From Bordetella parapertussis (GTDB lineage Bacteria; Pseudomonadota; Gammaproteobacteria; Burkholderiales; Burkholderiaceae_B), in NCBI GenBank assembly GCA_945865935.1, contig CAMBFI010000004.1:103683-167682 (forward strand): DNA of 64,000 nucleotides, in the 5' to 3' direction. Made by a program: the position numbers and the translations under genes. Under the pieces are notes generated by a model. It saw nothing but the letters and a program-made list of their open reading frames with translations. It had not been told where the DNA came from and did no database searches. Below are positions 1 to 9,482 of this stretch, piece by piece (positions within the stretch are counted from its first letter, which is position 1; the number at the start of each line of letters is the position of its first letter).

Positions 1-2
1 TA

Positions 3-845
3 ACCGATCAGGCAGCAGTGAGAGCATTTTTTGCCTCAGAGAAGCCTGATCAAGTCTATCTGGCGGCCGCGAGAGTTGGTGGTATTCATGCCAACAACAC
101 ATACCCTGCAGAATTTATTTATGACAATTTGATGGTCCAGGCTAATGTAATTGATGCTGCTTTTCGCCAGGGCGTTAAGAAATTACTGTTTTTAGGCAGT
201 AGTTGCATATATCCAAAGCTTGCGCCTCAACCGATGTCCGAGAATGCCTTGTTAACGGGGTTTTTAGAGCCAACGAATGAGCCGTATGCCGTAGCAAAAA
301 TTGCGGGTATCAAAATTTGTGAAAGCTATAACCGACAGTATGGTAAGGAGCATGGAGTGGACTACCGCTCTGTGATGCCAACCAATCTGTATGGCACAGG
401 GGATAACTATCACCCAGAAAATTCCCATGTCATACCTGCACTGATCAGGCGTTTTCATGAAGCCAAAGTCTCAAATGCAGCATCGGTTTCGATTTGGGGA
501 TCAGGCAAACCTTATCGCGAGTTTCTATTTGTTGATGATATGGCTGCCGCGAGTGTTCACGTGATGAATTTAGAAAAAAAGATCTATGAGCAACATACGA
601 CACCCATGCAAAGTCACATTAATGTGGGCTATGGATCAGATATTACGATTGGTCAATTAGCTCAAACGGTCAGCACAGTTGTTGGTTATTCGGGAGAAAT
701 CGTGTTTGATTCAACAAAGCCGGACGGCGCACCTCGAAAACTGATGGACAGTACGTTGCTGAAGAATTTAGGTTGGCAGGCTCAAGTAGGCATTCAGGAT
801 GGTTTGAAGCTCGCTTATGCAGATTTTTTAAATCACTATCGCTAA
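3..845 (+). CDS. fcl: GDP-L-fucose synthase, 5' end cut by window edge
   Basis: Makes GDP-L-fucose from GDP-4-keto-6-deoxymannose by 3,5-epimerisation and NADPH reduction in the cytoplasm. The reading frame is already open at base 3, and the first in-frame GTG (base 18) lies inside conserved sequence, so the real start is upstream of the window; roughly 40 to 45 residues with the NADP-binding glycine motif are missing. Visible family hallmarks are AAARVGGI, the SSCIYP catalytic-serine segment, the [11 protein letters not shown] stretch holding the Tyr-x3-Lys pair, and [11 protein letters not shown]. The remaining length matches the rest of a 310 to 320 residue Fcl. The product would feed the GT11 and GT10 fucosyltransferases at 33209 and 61512. 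The ABC transporter gene starts 9 bases downstream, so the two are probably co-transcribed. Confidence 0.95.
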   Translation, partial: TDQAAVRAFFASEKPDQVYLAAARVGGIHANNTYPAEFIYDNLMVQANVIDAAFRQGVKKLLFLGSSCIYPKLAPQPMSENALLTGFLEPTNEPYAVAKIAGIKICESYNRQYGKEHGVDYRSVMPTNLYGTGDNYHPENSHVIPALIRRFHEAKVSNAASVSIWGSGKPYREFLFVDDMAAASVHVMNLEKKIYEQHTTPMQSHINVGYGSDITIGQLAQTVSTVVGYSGEIVFDSTKPDGAPRKLMDSTLLKNLGWQAQVGIQDGLKLAYADFLNHYR

Positions 846-854
846 GGGACAACC

Positions 855-2678
855 GTGAGTATTGTTTCGGGCGTACTTGAGCCTTTTAAAAGGCTCTATG
901 AAATATTGCCTGTAACAAGCAAGCGCGGACTGACACTTGTAGTGCTCGTTAGCCTCGTGGCCTCTCTTTTTGAAACAGCGAGCGTTGCCTCTATCCTGCC
1001 CTTCATGGCGATCGTGATGGATCCCAGCATCCTGACGGAATATCGCTGGGCAGAAGAGTTGCTGGCTTCCTTAGGCCTTCATACGCAACAAGCTGCGATT
1101 ATCGCGTCAGGTGTTTTGACAGTATTGGTATTGGGTATTGGCAATGTGGTAACCGCTGCCAACCTTTGGCTACAAACGCGTTATCTCGCGTCGGCTAGAC
1201 GTGATCTGGCGACAGAGTTGTTTACGGGCTACCTTTACTTGCCATATTCATTTCACATACAGCGCGACACTAGCTCTCTTGGTCGCGTTTTAGGAGGGGA
1301 TGTTGAGTCAGCAATTGGAGGATTTTTAGCCTCACTTCTGAGCGTTATCTCAAAGGGATTGAGTGGAATCGTCTTAATTACGTTGATCGTCGTTGTAGAT
1401 CCTCTCGTTGCGTTAGGCACAGTGTTGGTTTTAGGTTGCGGTTACATGTTGGTCTACCGATTGATCCGTATCAAGCAGGTGACACTTGGCGCAAAAATGG
1501 TTCAGGCGAGCACAACGGTCGGACGTACAGCCCTTGAGGGACTCTCGGGAATCAAGGAATTGCGAGTGTTAGGTCGAGAGTATGCCTCGACAGTCGAATA
1601 CAACAAATCTATGACGGAACTGATGGCGACACAAGCATCTAATTCGTTGGCCTCAGCAATGCCGCGGTATGTAATAGAAGTGTTTGCCTATGCAGGTATC
1701 GTAGCGGTCACACTAGCGTTTGTCCTTAAAGGCGAAGGCACTGCAGCGATTCCGTCTCTGGCCCTCTATGCGCTTGCTGGGAATCGCTTGGTGCCGATCT
1801 TTCAACAGTTATTCGCAGCAGCGATTACCATCAAGTACCACACAAGAGCAGTTGAGTCCCTCGAGGCCGATCTGGCAGTCGTTCGTAACAGAAAGGCTGA
1901 TACAGACGACAGTCAGACTGACGCTTTAGTATTTAAAACAAAAATTCAACTCACTGACTTGAGTTTTAAATATCCTAGCGCTGATCGTTCAGCTTTAAAA
2001 AAAATCACGCTGACAATTCCACAGAATCAAAGTATTGGGTTGGTGGGAAAGACCGGATCAGGAAAAACAACGCTTGCTGATGTCTTGCTTGGTTTGTATC
2101 CTCCTGAAAGCGGCGAGATTAAGATTGATGGCGTTGTACTCAATAGTCAAAATGAGCGGGCCTGGCGAAAACGTGTTGGATATGTGCCTCAAACGGTATT
2201 TTTGACAAATGCATCTATTGAAAAAAATATCGCTTTAGGTATCGCAGATAAACAGATTGATATTGATGCAGTGAAGCGAGCTGCGAAAATGGCGCAGGCT
2301 GAAGAATTCATCAACCAACTGCCAGATGGGTACGGAACAATCGTGGGTGAGCGGGGTGTCAAACTATCAGGAGGGCAGCGACAAAGGCTAGGCATCGCAA
2401 GGGCGCTTTATCACAACCCCGACGTTCTAGTTTTCGATGAGGCGACCAGTGCGCTTGACGGAATGACAGAAGACGCAGTGATGCAGGCAGTGCAGGATTT
2501 GAGTCAGGAACGCACAATGATTTTAATTGCCCATCGATTACGAACAGTACAAGCCTGCGACCGTATCGTAATGTTAGACAGCGGCATGATTGTTGCTGAT
2601 GGAACCTATGAGGAGCTCATGAGCACATCAGAGCCGTTTCGGCGTCTCGCAGGTAATGGGCTGAGGGAAGTCCAATAA
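855..2678 (+). CDS. ABC transporter, fused membrane and ATPase domains (PglK/MsbA-type flippase)
   Basis: A half-transporter of 607 residues: an N-terminal exporter-type membrane domain with about six hydrophobic segments (residues about 20-320), then a nucleotide-binding domain. Walker A (GKTGSGKTT) lies near residue 397, the signature LSGGQRQR near 503, Walker B ending FDEATSALD near 523, and the switch histidine in IAHR near 557, so all ATPase motifs are intact. In polysaccharide loci such proteins (PglK family) flip undecaprenyl-linked oligosaccharides across the inner membrane, and that role is inferred here. The start is GTG, 9 bases after fcl. A second transporter of the same type lies at 38061-39866. 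No Wzx-type flippase was recognised in the window, so one or both of these probably replaces it. Confidence 0.92.
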   Translation: MSIVSGVLEPFKRLYEILPVTSKRGLTLVVLVSLVASLFETASVASILPFMAIVMDPSILTEYRWAEELLASLGLHTQQAAIIASGVLTVLVLGIGNVVTAANLWLQTRYLASARRDLATELFTGYLYLPYSFHIQRDTSSLGRVLGGDVESAIGGFLASLLSVISKGLSGIVLITLIVVVDPLVALGTVLVLGCGYMLVYRLIRIKQVTLGAKMVQASTTVGRTALEGLSGIKELRVLGREYASTVEYNKSMTELMATQASNSLASAMPRYVIEVFAYAGIVAVTLAFVLKGEGTAAIPSLALYALAGNRLVPIFQQLFAAAITIKYHTRAVESLEADLAVVRNRKADTDDSQTDALVFKTKIQLTDLSFKYPSADRSALKKITLTIPQNQSIGLVGKTGSGKTTLADVLLGLYPPESGEIKIDGVVLNSQNERAWRKRVGYVPQTVFLTNASIEKNIALGIADKQIDIDAVKRAAKMAQAEEFINQLPDGYGTIVGERGVKLSGGQRQRLGIARALYHNPDVLVFDEATSALDGMTEDAVMQAVQDLSQERTMILIAHRLRTVQACDRIVMLDSGMIVADGTYEELMSTSEPFRRLAGNGLREVQ

Positions 2679-2681
2679 ACA

Positions 2682-3647
2682 ATGTTAGGTACACCAATCG
2701 CCTTCATTATTTTTAATCGCCCGCGATACACACGCCAAAGTTTTGCGCTTATTCGCGAGCAAAAACCGAGCAAGTTGTTAATCATTGCAGATGGGCCGCG
2801 CCTCGGACATCCCACAGATAGTGAGCGTTGCCGTGAGACCCGTGAGATCGTTGCGAATATTGATTGGCCCTGCGAAGTTTTGAGAAACTACGCAGACACT
2901 AATTTGGGTTGTAAAAACCGTGTTAGCTCTGGACTTGACTGGGTATTTGCCCAGGTAGACAAGGTAATTGTTCTTGAAGATGACTGCCTACCGAATAAAG
3001 ATTTTTTTTCTTTCTGTGATGAGCTTTTAGTTCGCTATGAAACCGACCCGCGAGTTTGGGTGATTACTGGGAATAACTTTCAAAACAGCGTGCGACGTGG
3101 CGATGCCGCTTACTATTTTTCAAAATTCAATCATTGTTGGGGTTGGGCAAGCTGGCGGCGTGCTTGGCAGCACTATCGCGTAGACATTCCATTTTGGCCG
3201 GCCTGGAAAGACACGGAAGACTGGAAAAAAAAGCTGCCGGATCCCGTTGAACGCAAAATTTGGTCCGAGTTGCTTGATGGAGTGCAGCGTGGTGATATTG
3301 ATACTTGGGATTATCAGTGGACCGCGACGAGTTGGTACTTTGGAGGGCTGACAGCGACACCACAAGTGAATTTAGTTACGAATATTGGAATCGGTCCAGA
3401 TGCGACCCATACGGTTGCATCGGAAGAACAAGCGGGGCTGCCTGCGTTATCACTCGGACCCTTGACGCATCCGCGAGTTATTGAACAGGATCGTGCCGCA
3501 GATCGATACGTCTTGAATCATAATTTTGGCGGAAGAGATCACCCGGACCGCTTACACAATCGATTTGTGAAGCGGTGGTCTCAGCTTTTACGGTCTCCCA
3601 AGTGGCTAGTAAAGAAGCTTAAACAGTACGTTCCACTAAGGTTCTGA
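2682..3647 (+). CDS. GT-A-like glycosyltransferase (HlpA-like), copy 1
   Basis: 321 residues. The N-terminus (PIAFIIFNRP, then IIADGPR) and an acidic metal-binding motif VIVLEDDCLP near residue 95 are typical of a GT-A nucleotide-sugar transferase group often labelled hemolysin/HlpA-like in surface-sugar loci. A tryptophan-rich segment GWASWRRAW lies near residue 152. No signal peptide or membrane segment is seen, so it probably acts on the cytoplasmic face of the membrane. It starts 3 bases after the ABC transporter stop. A clear paralogue is at 9479-10405 and a distant relative at 62687-63532. Donor and acceptor cannot be told from sequence. Confidence 0.78.
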   Translation: MLGTPIAFIIFNRPRYTRQSFALIREQKPSKLLIIADGPRLGHPTDSERCRETREIVANIDWPCEVLRNYADTNLGCKNRVSSGLDWVFAQVDKVIVLEDDCLPNKDFFSFCDELLVRYETDPRVWVITGNNFQNSVRRGDAAYYFSKFNHCWGWASWRRAWQHYRVDIPFWPAWKDTEDWKKKLPDPVERKIWSELLDGVQRGDIDTWDYQWTATSWYFGGLTATPQVNLVTNIGIGPDATHTVASEEQAGLPALSLGPLTHPRVIEQDRAADRYVLNHNFGGRDHPDRLHNRFVKRWSQLLRSPKWLVKKLKQYVPLRF

Positions 3648-3648
3648 C

Positions 3649-5583
3649 ATGTGCGGCATACTTGGGCTATTTCATCGTACTTCCTCACGCCGTCCGATCC
3701 TCTCCGATCAACTTGTGGCCAATCTTTCACACCGTGGCCCTGATGATCACGGCGCATATAGCGACGACCACGTCCAGTTTGGGCACACGCGATTGTCTAT
3801 TATCGATCTAACCGATGCGGGTCATCAGCCTATGGTTAGTCACAAAGGGCGATACGTAGTTACCTACAACGGAGAAATTTATAACTATATTGAGCTGCGC
3901 GCTGAGCTCGCGTCTCTCGGGGCTATATTTTCTACTAGATGTGACACAGAAGTGCTGTTAGAGGCCTACCATGTATGGGGCCGTGACTGTCTCAAGAAAT
4001 TTGTCGGCATGTTTGCTTTTGTCATCTGGGATACACAAGCGAAGGAAATATTTATTGCGCGCGATCGTTGTGGTGAAAAACCTTTTTTCTACTACTTTAA
4101 TAGCGAACAGTTTGTATTCGCCTCAGAGCTCAAAGGCTTGCTCCCACTGTTGGCCGAGCGTCCAGTGCTCGATCCCATCATCGTTGATCAGTATCTCCAC
4201 TATCAGTATGTTCCCGAGCCGAGCACTCTACTAAAAGGGATTCAAAAGCTTGCTGCTGGTCACTCGATGTTGATAACGCGCGCTGATTGGAAAGCAGAAC
4301 CGCAGGAGTACTGGAGCGTTGAGACCAGTGCATCTCCTATTGAGCAGCAACAGTCTAATGTCGATATTCTGACTCAAATTAAAGACGGTTTAGAGTCAGC
4401 AGTAAAAATGACTTTACGGGCTGATGTGCCTATTGGTGTCGCGTTATCTGGCGGAATTGATTCAGGTGCAATCGCTGCATTTGCGCAAAAAAATACTCAA
4501 CAACCCCTACATGCATTTTGCGTCGGGTACCCTGGGCGTCCCAAATACGATGAGCGCGCACAAGCTCGAGAATTGGCGACTTCTCTCGGTATGATCGTTC
4601 ATGAAGTCGAGCTACCTGTCGATAGTTTTGTGGATTTTTTTCCGAAACTAGTCGACATCATGGATGAGCCGATTGCAGACCCTGCCGCCTTTGGTCACTA
4701 TTCCGTACCCAAGGCTGCGGCTGATCAAGGTATTAAAGTCTTGTTGTCGGGGATAGGTGGTGACGAATTGTTCTGGGGCTACTCTTATGTAACGGAGTCT
4801 GTAGCGCTTAATCAGCTGATTCTTGATCGCCCAGTACTCAATAAATTTGCGCGCTGGTTGGGATCCTGTGGGGCTCAGCAGTTTTTGTCAAAGGTGGCGC
4901 ATTACCCGAATGCTCACCCAGCGCTAAGGCGGTACGCAAGCATCTTGCAAAAGCTTGGCGATGTGCGTCAGCCGTCAGAACAGTTGCTTTACTACTTACT
5001 ACATCCCGATTTTTTAGGTGTGCATACATTTGCGTCCCAATATTATGGGGATGCAATGCAAGCTGTTAGTCGAGAGACACTCTTTCGACCGACAGTAAGT
5101 AGAAAATGTGATCGGCAGCATATACCTAGCTCAGTGATCAAGCTACTGTTTGACACCTGGCTCGCGTCCAACTGCTTATCCTTGGGTGATCGTGTTGGTA
5201 TGGCGGTTGGTGTGGAAACACGAATGCCGTTTCTTGATGTAAATCTCATTGAAAAAGTTATGGCGCTTCGAGCGTATCAGCCGGATAACGCATTGGGCCA
5301 AAAGGCGTGGTTGCGCGCTGCCCTTAAGGGCGTTTTGCCGGATGAAGTATTAGCCCGCCCAAAGGCCGGATTTCAACCGCCCATTAAAGAGTGGCTCTGG
5401 GGTGTCGTTGAAAAATATGGCGATATTTTGCGTCATGGACAGCTTGTTCAGGCGGGCATAATCAATGCAAGCAAAATTCATATATTACTCAATGAAAAGT
5501 CTGCACAAGATTGGCATACTTTATTTTTCGCTTACAAACTAGTGTTGCTTGAGACGTGGTATCAAAGAGTAGTTCACGCATGA
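3649..5583 (+). CDS. asnB: asparagine synthase-type glutamine amidotransferase
   Basis: 644 residues with two domains. The N-terminal class II glutaminase begins MCGILG, so Cys2 is the nucleophile after Met removal; SHRGPDD and YNGEIYN follow. The C-terminal ATP-pyrophosphatase domain has the PP-loop SGGIDSG near residue 266 and the downstream SGIGGDELFWGY. Length and motifs match AsnB. In polysaccharide clusters such enzymes (for example WbpS of Pseudomonas aeruginosa O6) are thought to amidate uronic acid sugars rather than make asparagine, and the position between glycosyltransferase genes favours that here (inference). No uronic-acid dehydrogenase was recognised in the window. It starts 1 base after the upstream stop and overlaps the next gene as ATGA. 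Confidence 0.9.
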   Translation: MCGILGLFHRTSSRRPILSDQLVANLSHRGPDDHGAYSDDHVQFGHTRLSIIDLTDAGHQPMVSHKGRYVVTYNGEIYNYIELRAELASLGAIFSTRCDTEVLLEAYHVWGRDCLKKFVGMFAFVIWDTQAKEIFIARDRCGEKPFFYYFNSEQFVFASELKGLLPLLAERPVLDPIIVDQYLHYQYVPEPSTLLKGIQKLAAGHSMLITRADWKAEPQEYWSVETSASPIEQQQSNVDILTQIKDGLESAVKMTLRADVPIGVALSGGIDSGAIAAFAQKNTQQPLHAFCVGYPGRPKYDERAQARELATSLGMIVHEVELPVDSFVDFFPKLVDIMDEPIADPAAFGHYSVPKAAADQGIKVLLSGIGGDELFWGYSYVTESVALNQLILDRPVLNKFARWLGSCGAQQFLSKVAHYPNAHPALRRYASILQKLGDVRQPSEQLLYYLLHPDFLGVHTFASQYYGDAMQAVSRETLFRPTVSRKCDRQHIPSSVIKLLFDTWLASNCLSLGDRVGMAVGVETRMPFLDVNLIEKVMALRAYQPDNALGQKAWLRAALKGVLPDEVLARPKAGFQPPIKEWLWGVVEKYGDILRHGQLVQAGIINASKIHILLNEKSAQDWHTLFFAYKLVLLETWYQRVVHA

Positions 5584-6824
5584 AGAGAAGCCTGCCTGCG
5601 ATTCTGATCTACAACCCAATTTCTGGGCATGGCCACTTAGACTCATGGAATGCCCTGTTTGTATCGATTCTTCTCGAGGCGGGATGGCCGGTTTGTGCAG
5701 CGACCCCTAACGCACCGGATCTGATTGCTCGGCTAAGTAAAAAGGGACTGGCTGATTCCCCCAATCTGCAAGTGCTTAAATGGGAATTGCCACGTCGAAC
5801 GCTTGCAGAGAGAATTGGAAGTCGACTGCTACGTCCTTTAAAGAGTTTTTACGGTCAACAAGTCGAAGAGAGCTGCCACGATCCGCGTTTTCTTCGCGTA
5901 GATGAACTTTATGATCGACTGCGTTACTTGCGTAAGCAATGTAAATGGAAGGTGGCCATGATGTTCAATATGTATATGGATATGTATCCTACGCGTGTAG
6001 AAGATTGGAAAGTATTTTTCAAGTCAAAGGAACTGCTATGGTCGGGGATACGATTTGTCCCGACTGCTGCGGCCGAAGAAGGTTATTACCAATTATCTTC
6101 ACTCGCTGGAATGTGTTTTCTGGACGAGCGAATTTGCAATGACTATAAAAAACGGTTGCCTCATAAAAAATTTGAGTACCTGCCCGACATAACAGATGAC
6201 ACCTTGCCGGCTAAGCAAACCGAATTATTATCTGAAATAACACGCAAGGCAGGGATGAGAAAGATCGTCTTTCTTGGCGGGACTCTTGGCGGAAGCAAAA
6301 ATTTAGAATGTTGGTATCAATTGATCGCGCAGATGGACCCAGCGTGCTGGTACTTTGTACAGATCGGCGAGTTATTTGAAGACACCTTAACAGACAAAGA
6401 TTTATACGAACTTAATAAAGTCAGGGCCTGCTGTCCTGAGAACTTATTCATCAAGCAAATGTACTTGCCAGACGAAGCACAGTTCAATGAAATAATTAAT
6501 GGGAGTGACGTAATTTTTGCGGTCTACCGCAATTTTTCGATCAGTAGCAATATGTTGGGCAAAGCAGCTGCGTTTAGTAAACCGATTCTTGTCGCACATG
6601 GGCAGCTAATGGGCGAGCGAGTTCTTCAATATGGAATCGGTGCGACGGTAGCGGAGACTGACGTACTCGGAATGGAAATAGCCTTGGGTGATCTGGTTAG
6701 TAGTTATCCGCTTCGACATGATAATTTTGATGCTTATCGCCTAGACTTCGGGGTGATGGCATTACAGAAGCGATTGTGCCAATTTTTGGCAGTATGTACT
6801 GAGCAAAATGTGACGATAACCTAA
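5580..6824 (+). CDS. GT-B-like glycosyltransferase of an unusual family, copy 1
   Basis: 414 residues from the ATG at 5580, which overlaps the asnB stop as ATGA; an in-frame ATG at 5556 would lie inside asnB and is less likely. The N-terminus reads ILIYNPISGHGHLDSW. The C-terminal half has GT-B-like features: a glycine-rich FLGGTLGGSKN and a later segment SDVIFAVYRNF followed by SSNMLGKAAAFSKPILV, resembling the nucleotide-sugar region of GT4 enzymes. A conspicuous FNMYMDMY motif lies near residue 130. A diverged paralogue is at 8118-9482. I do not recognise a named family; the glycosyltransferase call rests on fold-like motifs and context. Confidence 0.6.
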   Translation: MKRSLPAILIYNPISGHGHLDSWNALFVSILLEAGWPVCAATPNAPDLIARLSKKGLADSPNLQVLKWELPRRTLAERIGSRLLRPLKSFYGQQVEESCHDPRFLRVDELYDRLRYLRKQCKWKVAMMFNMYMDMYPTRVEDWKVFFKSKELLWSGIRFVPTAAAEEGYYQLSSLAGMCFLDERICNDYKKRLPHKKFEYLPDITDDTLPAKQTELLSEITRKAGMRKIVFLGGTLGGSKNLECWYQLIAQMDPACWYFVQIGELFEDTLTDKDLYELNKVRACCPENLFIKQMYLPDEAQFNEIINGSDVIFAVYRNFSISSNMLGKAAAFSKPILVAHGQLMGERVLQYGIGATVAETDVLGMEIALGDLVSSYPLRHDNFDAYRLDFGVMALQKRLCQFLAVCTEQNVTIT

Positions 6825-6834
6825 CGCCTCGCAT

Positions 6835-8118
6835 ATGAAAGTATTACATTTATCAACCGATGATTTCAGTGGCGGAGCTTCTCGTGCCGCATATCGTATA
6901 CATACGGCGCTTCTTCAGTGTGGCGTCGATAGTTCTATGCGCGTGTTGGTCCACCAGACCGCAAATGACAAGGTTATCGCGGGGAAGGCGCCGCGTACCT
7001 ACATAAAAAAAATCAAAGACAAACTAGCTCAAAAAGTACGTGCCGTATATCGCCGCAACTTCCGGGGTAGCAGTCCGATCATGCACTCTTTTGGTGATGT
7101 AAGCGCAGGAATTGTCAATGAAATTAACGCTAGCGATGCGGATGTCGTACACCTGCATTGGATCGCAAACTTGCTGTCAATTAAAGACATCGGTCTGATT
7201 ACCAAGCCAATCGTATGGACACTACATGACATGTGGGCCTTTTGTGGGGGGGAGCACATTGTCTTTGATTCCGATATCGCTGCGCGCTTTAAGACAGGAT
7301 ATAGAGCCGATAACCGCCCACTTGCTGAGTCTGGACCTGACCTTAACCGCCTGAGTTGGGAGTCAAAGCGAGACGAGTGGTCAAATCAACGATTTGAATT
7401 TATTGCGCCTGGCAAGTGGATGGCAGATTGCGTCGCTGCCAGCGCTTTGTTTAAGCGTGAACCAATTCACATCATTCCAAACCCAGTCGAGTTGGATAAC
7501 CTTTGGCGCCCGATTGATAAGCGGTTTGCACGTGCTGTCTTGGGATTAGAGCAGACAAAAAAATATGTATTGTCTGGCTCAGCCGGCGGCATGGCACACC
7601 TAAAGGGCGAAGATTTACTGAGCGAAGCACTTACGAAGTTATGCGGGCATAACATCGACATGCCTGAGTTATTGATTTTCGGACAATATGAGCCTTCAAC
7701 GAAACTTGATTCCCCCTACAAGACACGCTGGTTAGGCCGAGTGAATGACGATCACGTGATGCGTCTGATTTATTCAGCTGCTGATGTAATGGCTGTACCG
7801 TCGCGAATCGACAATTTACCTAATACTGCACTTGAAGCCCATGCGTGTGGAACGCCAGTGGTAGCTTTCGATGTTGGTGGCCTTCCGGATATTGTAGATC
7901 ATCTTCAAAGTGGTTGGTTAGCGCCTACTTTTGATACAGATAACTTTGCGGATGGAATTTCTTGGATCCTTCAAGACAGTGCACGATGGACGCAGTTGTC
8001 AACCCATGCTCGTAAAATCGCTGAGCAGCGATTTGCACCTAAGATTGTCACTGAAAAGTATCAGGCGATTTATCAGAAAGCTATCGCAGGACACTTCACA
8101 AGGTTACAGGATTCGTAA
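6835..8118 (+). CDS. GT4-family glycosyltransferase (WcaC-like)
   Basis: 427 residues. The start MKVLHLSTDDFSGGASRAAYR and the segment VVHLHWIANLL then TLHDMWAFCGG are typical of the GT4 group that includes colanic acid WcaC. The C-terminal donor-binding region near residues 320-345 reads PNTALEAHACGTPVVAFD and continues into GGLPDIV, giving the usual E-x7-E-like arrangement. It is a soluble GT-B retaining enzyme that probably adds one sugar to the lipid-linked repeat. It lies between the two copies of the unusual GT-B-like family (5580 and 8118). Its TAA stop overlaps the next ATG by one base (TAATG), pointing to translational coupling. The sugar specificity is unknown. Confidence 0.88.
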   Translation: MKVLHLSTDDFSGGASRAAYRIHTALLQCGVDSSMRVLVHQTANDKVIAGKAPRTYIKKIKDKLAQKVRAVYRRNFRGSSPIMHSFGDVSAGIVNEINASDADVVHLHWIANLLSIKDIGLITKPIVWTLHDMWAFCGGEHIVFDSDIAARFKTGYRADNRPLAESGPDLNRLSWESKRDEWSNQRFEFIAPGKWMADCVAASALFKREPIHIIPNPVELDNLWRPIDKRFARAVLGLEQTKKYVLSGSAGGMAHLKGEDLLSEALTKLCGHNIDMPELLIFGQYEPSTKLDSPYKTRWLGRVNDDHVMRLIYSAADVMAVPSRIDNLPNTALEAHACGTPVVAFDVGGLPDIVDHLQSGWLAPTFDTDNFADGISWILQDSARWTQLSTHARKIAEQRFAPKIVTEKYQAIYQKAIAGHFTRLQDS

Positions 8119-9482
8119 TGAAAGAGTTTGGCTATATTCTTGTATATAACCCAATCTCAAATGAAGGGCACCTAGACTCATGGCATGTTTTGTTTATACA
8201 GATGCTCCGGGCAGAGGGCTGGAAAGTTATCGCGTTATCGATGGATTCGGGTGCTCTCAGAAAGAAACTTCTAGCCAAAGGGCTTGAGTTGTCTGAAAGT
8301 TTAATTGTCTACCCGACCGCGCAATCCCCTATAACGATACGGCTTCAAATACGCCGTGTGTGTGATGCCTTGAGGCTAAAGGGCGATTTTTTGCGCTATC
8401 AAGTTGGCTCAAAAAGTATCTATACATCCTTGATGCGGCCTCTTGTCTTGAGTGCTTGTGCCGTTATGAAAGCCGCAACTCGACTTTATCGAGGGTTAAA
8501 GAAGCGAAAACTGCGCCGGAGCGAAGACGAGCAAGTAAGTGAATCAGTGGCCCATCCGAGTGAGTTTGCTCAGACGGCGAATCAAGTCCTTGTTCGCTAT
8601 CCAGATCAAATTTGTACTGTTTTGAATATGTATATGGATATGTATCGTATTGATGCAGACGCGTGGAAAGACTTTAAATTCATTGAAGCGGTTCCTTGGT
8701 TCGGTGTTTGTATAACCCCGTCTGTTAATTCGCTTGCTTCGTATCACAGGCTGGATGATTTCAAAGGCACATTTTTTTTGGATGAAGCTGTTTGCGCACA
8801 TTATCAGTCGCTCTTGCCAAACAAAAAGTTCGAATACATGCCTGATATTACAGACACAGATTTGCCAGCCTCTCAGACGCCTTTGGCTAATGAAGTCCTA
8901 AAGCGTGCCGCTGGACGAAGAATTATTTTTATGGGCGGATCGATTGGTAAACAAAAAAATCTTGTTAGCTGGTACGAGCTGATACGGCAGGCTGATTGCA
9001 GCAAATGGTATTTCGTTCAAATTGGACGGATTAACGAGAACAATCTGACACCCCTTGATCAGGCGGTGTTGGCTAATGCTTTAGCGGAGCCTATCGAGAA
9101 CCTGACAATCTATCCCGACTATTTGGCTGATGAGCGTGAATTTAACCAACTAATTTCAGTTTCAGATATTATTTTTGCGGTGTACCGAGACTTCAGGCGT
9201 AGTAGCAATATGCTGTCTAAAGCGGCATATTTTGAGAAACCTATTCTCGTATCTGACGCTCACTTGATGGGCGAACGAGTCCGGCGTTATAAAATCGGTA
9301 TCGGAGTTAAAGAGGACGAGGTTGCGAGTATCGTCGCGGGACTAAATCGGATAGAAGCAATCCCAATTTCCAGACAAAACTTTGAGGCCTATCGGCAAGA
9401 TTTTAATATTCAGAATGCCTCTCAACGACTATCAAGTTTTATTCGCGCCGGCCTTACCGACAATCCCTCGAGAAGTGCATGA
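8118..9482 (+). CDS. GT-B-like glycosyltransferase of an unusual family, copy 2
   Basis: 454 residues, a paralogue of the protein at 5580-6824. Shared marks in the same order are LVYNPISNEGHLDSW at the N-terminus, LNMYMDMY near residue 172, KKFEYMPDITD, FMGGSIGKQKNL, and DIIFAVYRDFRRSSNML followed by KPILVSDAHLMGERV. It carries an extra basic, low-similarity stretch (about residues 95-150) absent from copy 1. It starts in a TAATG overlap with the upstream GT4 gene and ends in an ATGATGA overlap with the next gene. The two copies probably add similar sugars at different positions (inference); I do not recognise a characterised homologue. Confidence 0.6.
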   Translation: MKEFGYILVYNPISNEGHLDSWHVLFIQMLRAEGWKVIALSMDSGALRKKLLAKGLELSESLIVYPTAQSPITIRLQIRRVCDALRLKGDFLRYQVGSKSIYTSLMRPLVLSACAVMKAATRLYRGLKKRKLRRSEDEQVSESVAHPSEFAQTANQVLVRYPDQICTVLNMYMDMYRIDADAWKDFKFIEAVPWFGVCITPSVNSLASYHRLDDFKGTFFLDEAVCAHYQSLLPNKKFEYMPDITDTDLPASQTPLANEVLKRAAGRRIIFMGGSIGKQKNLVSWYELIRQADCSKWYFVQIGRINENNLTPLDQAVLANALAEPIENLTIYPDYLADEREFNQLISVSDIIFAVYRDFRRSSNMLSKAAYFEKPILVSDAHLMGERVRRYKIGIGVKEDEVASIVAGLNRIEAIPISRQNFEAYRQDFNIQNASQRLSSFIRAGLTDNPSRSA

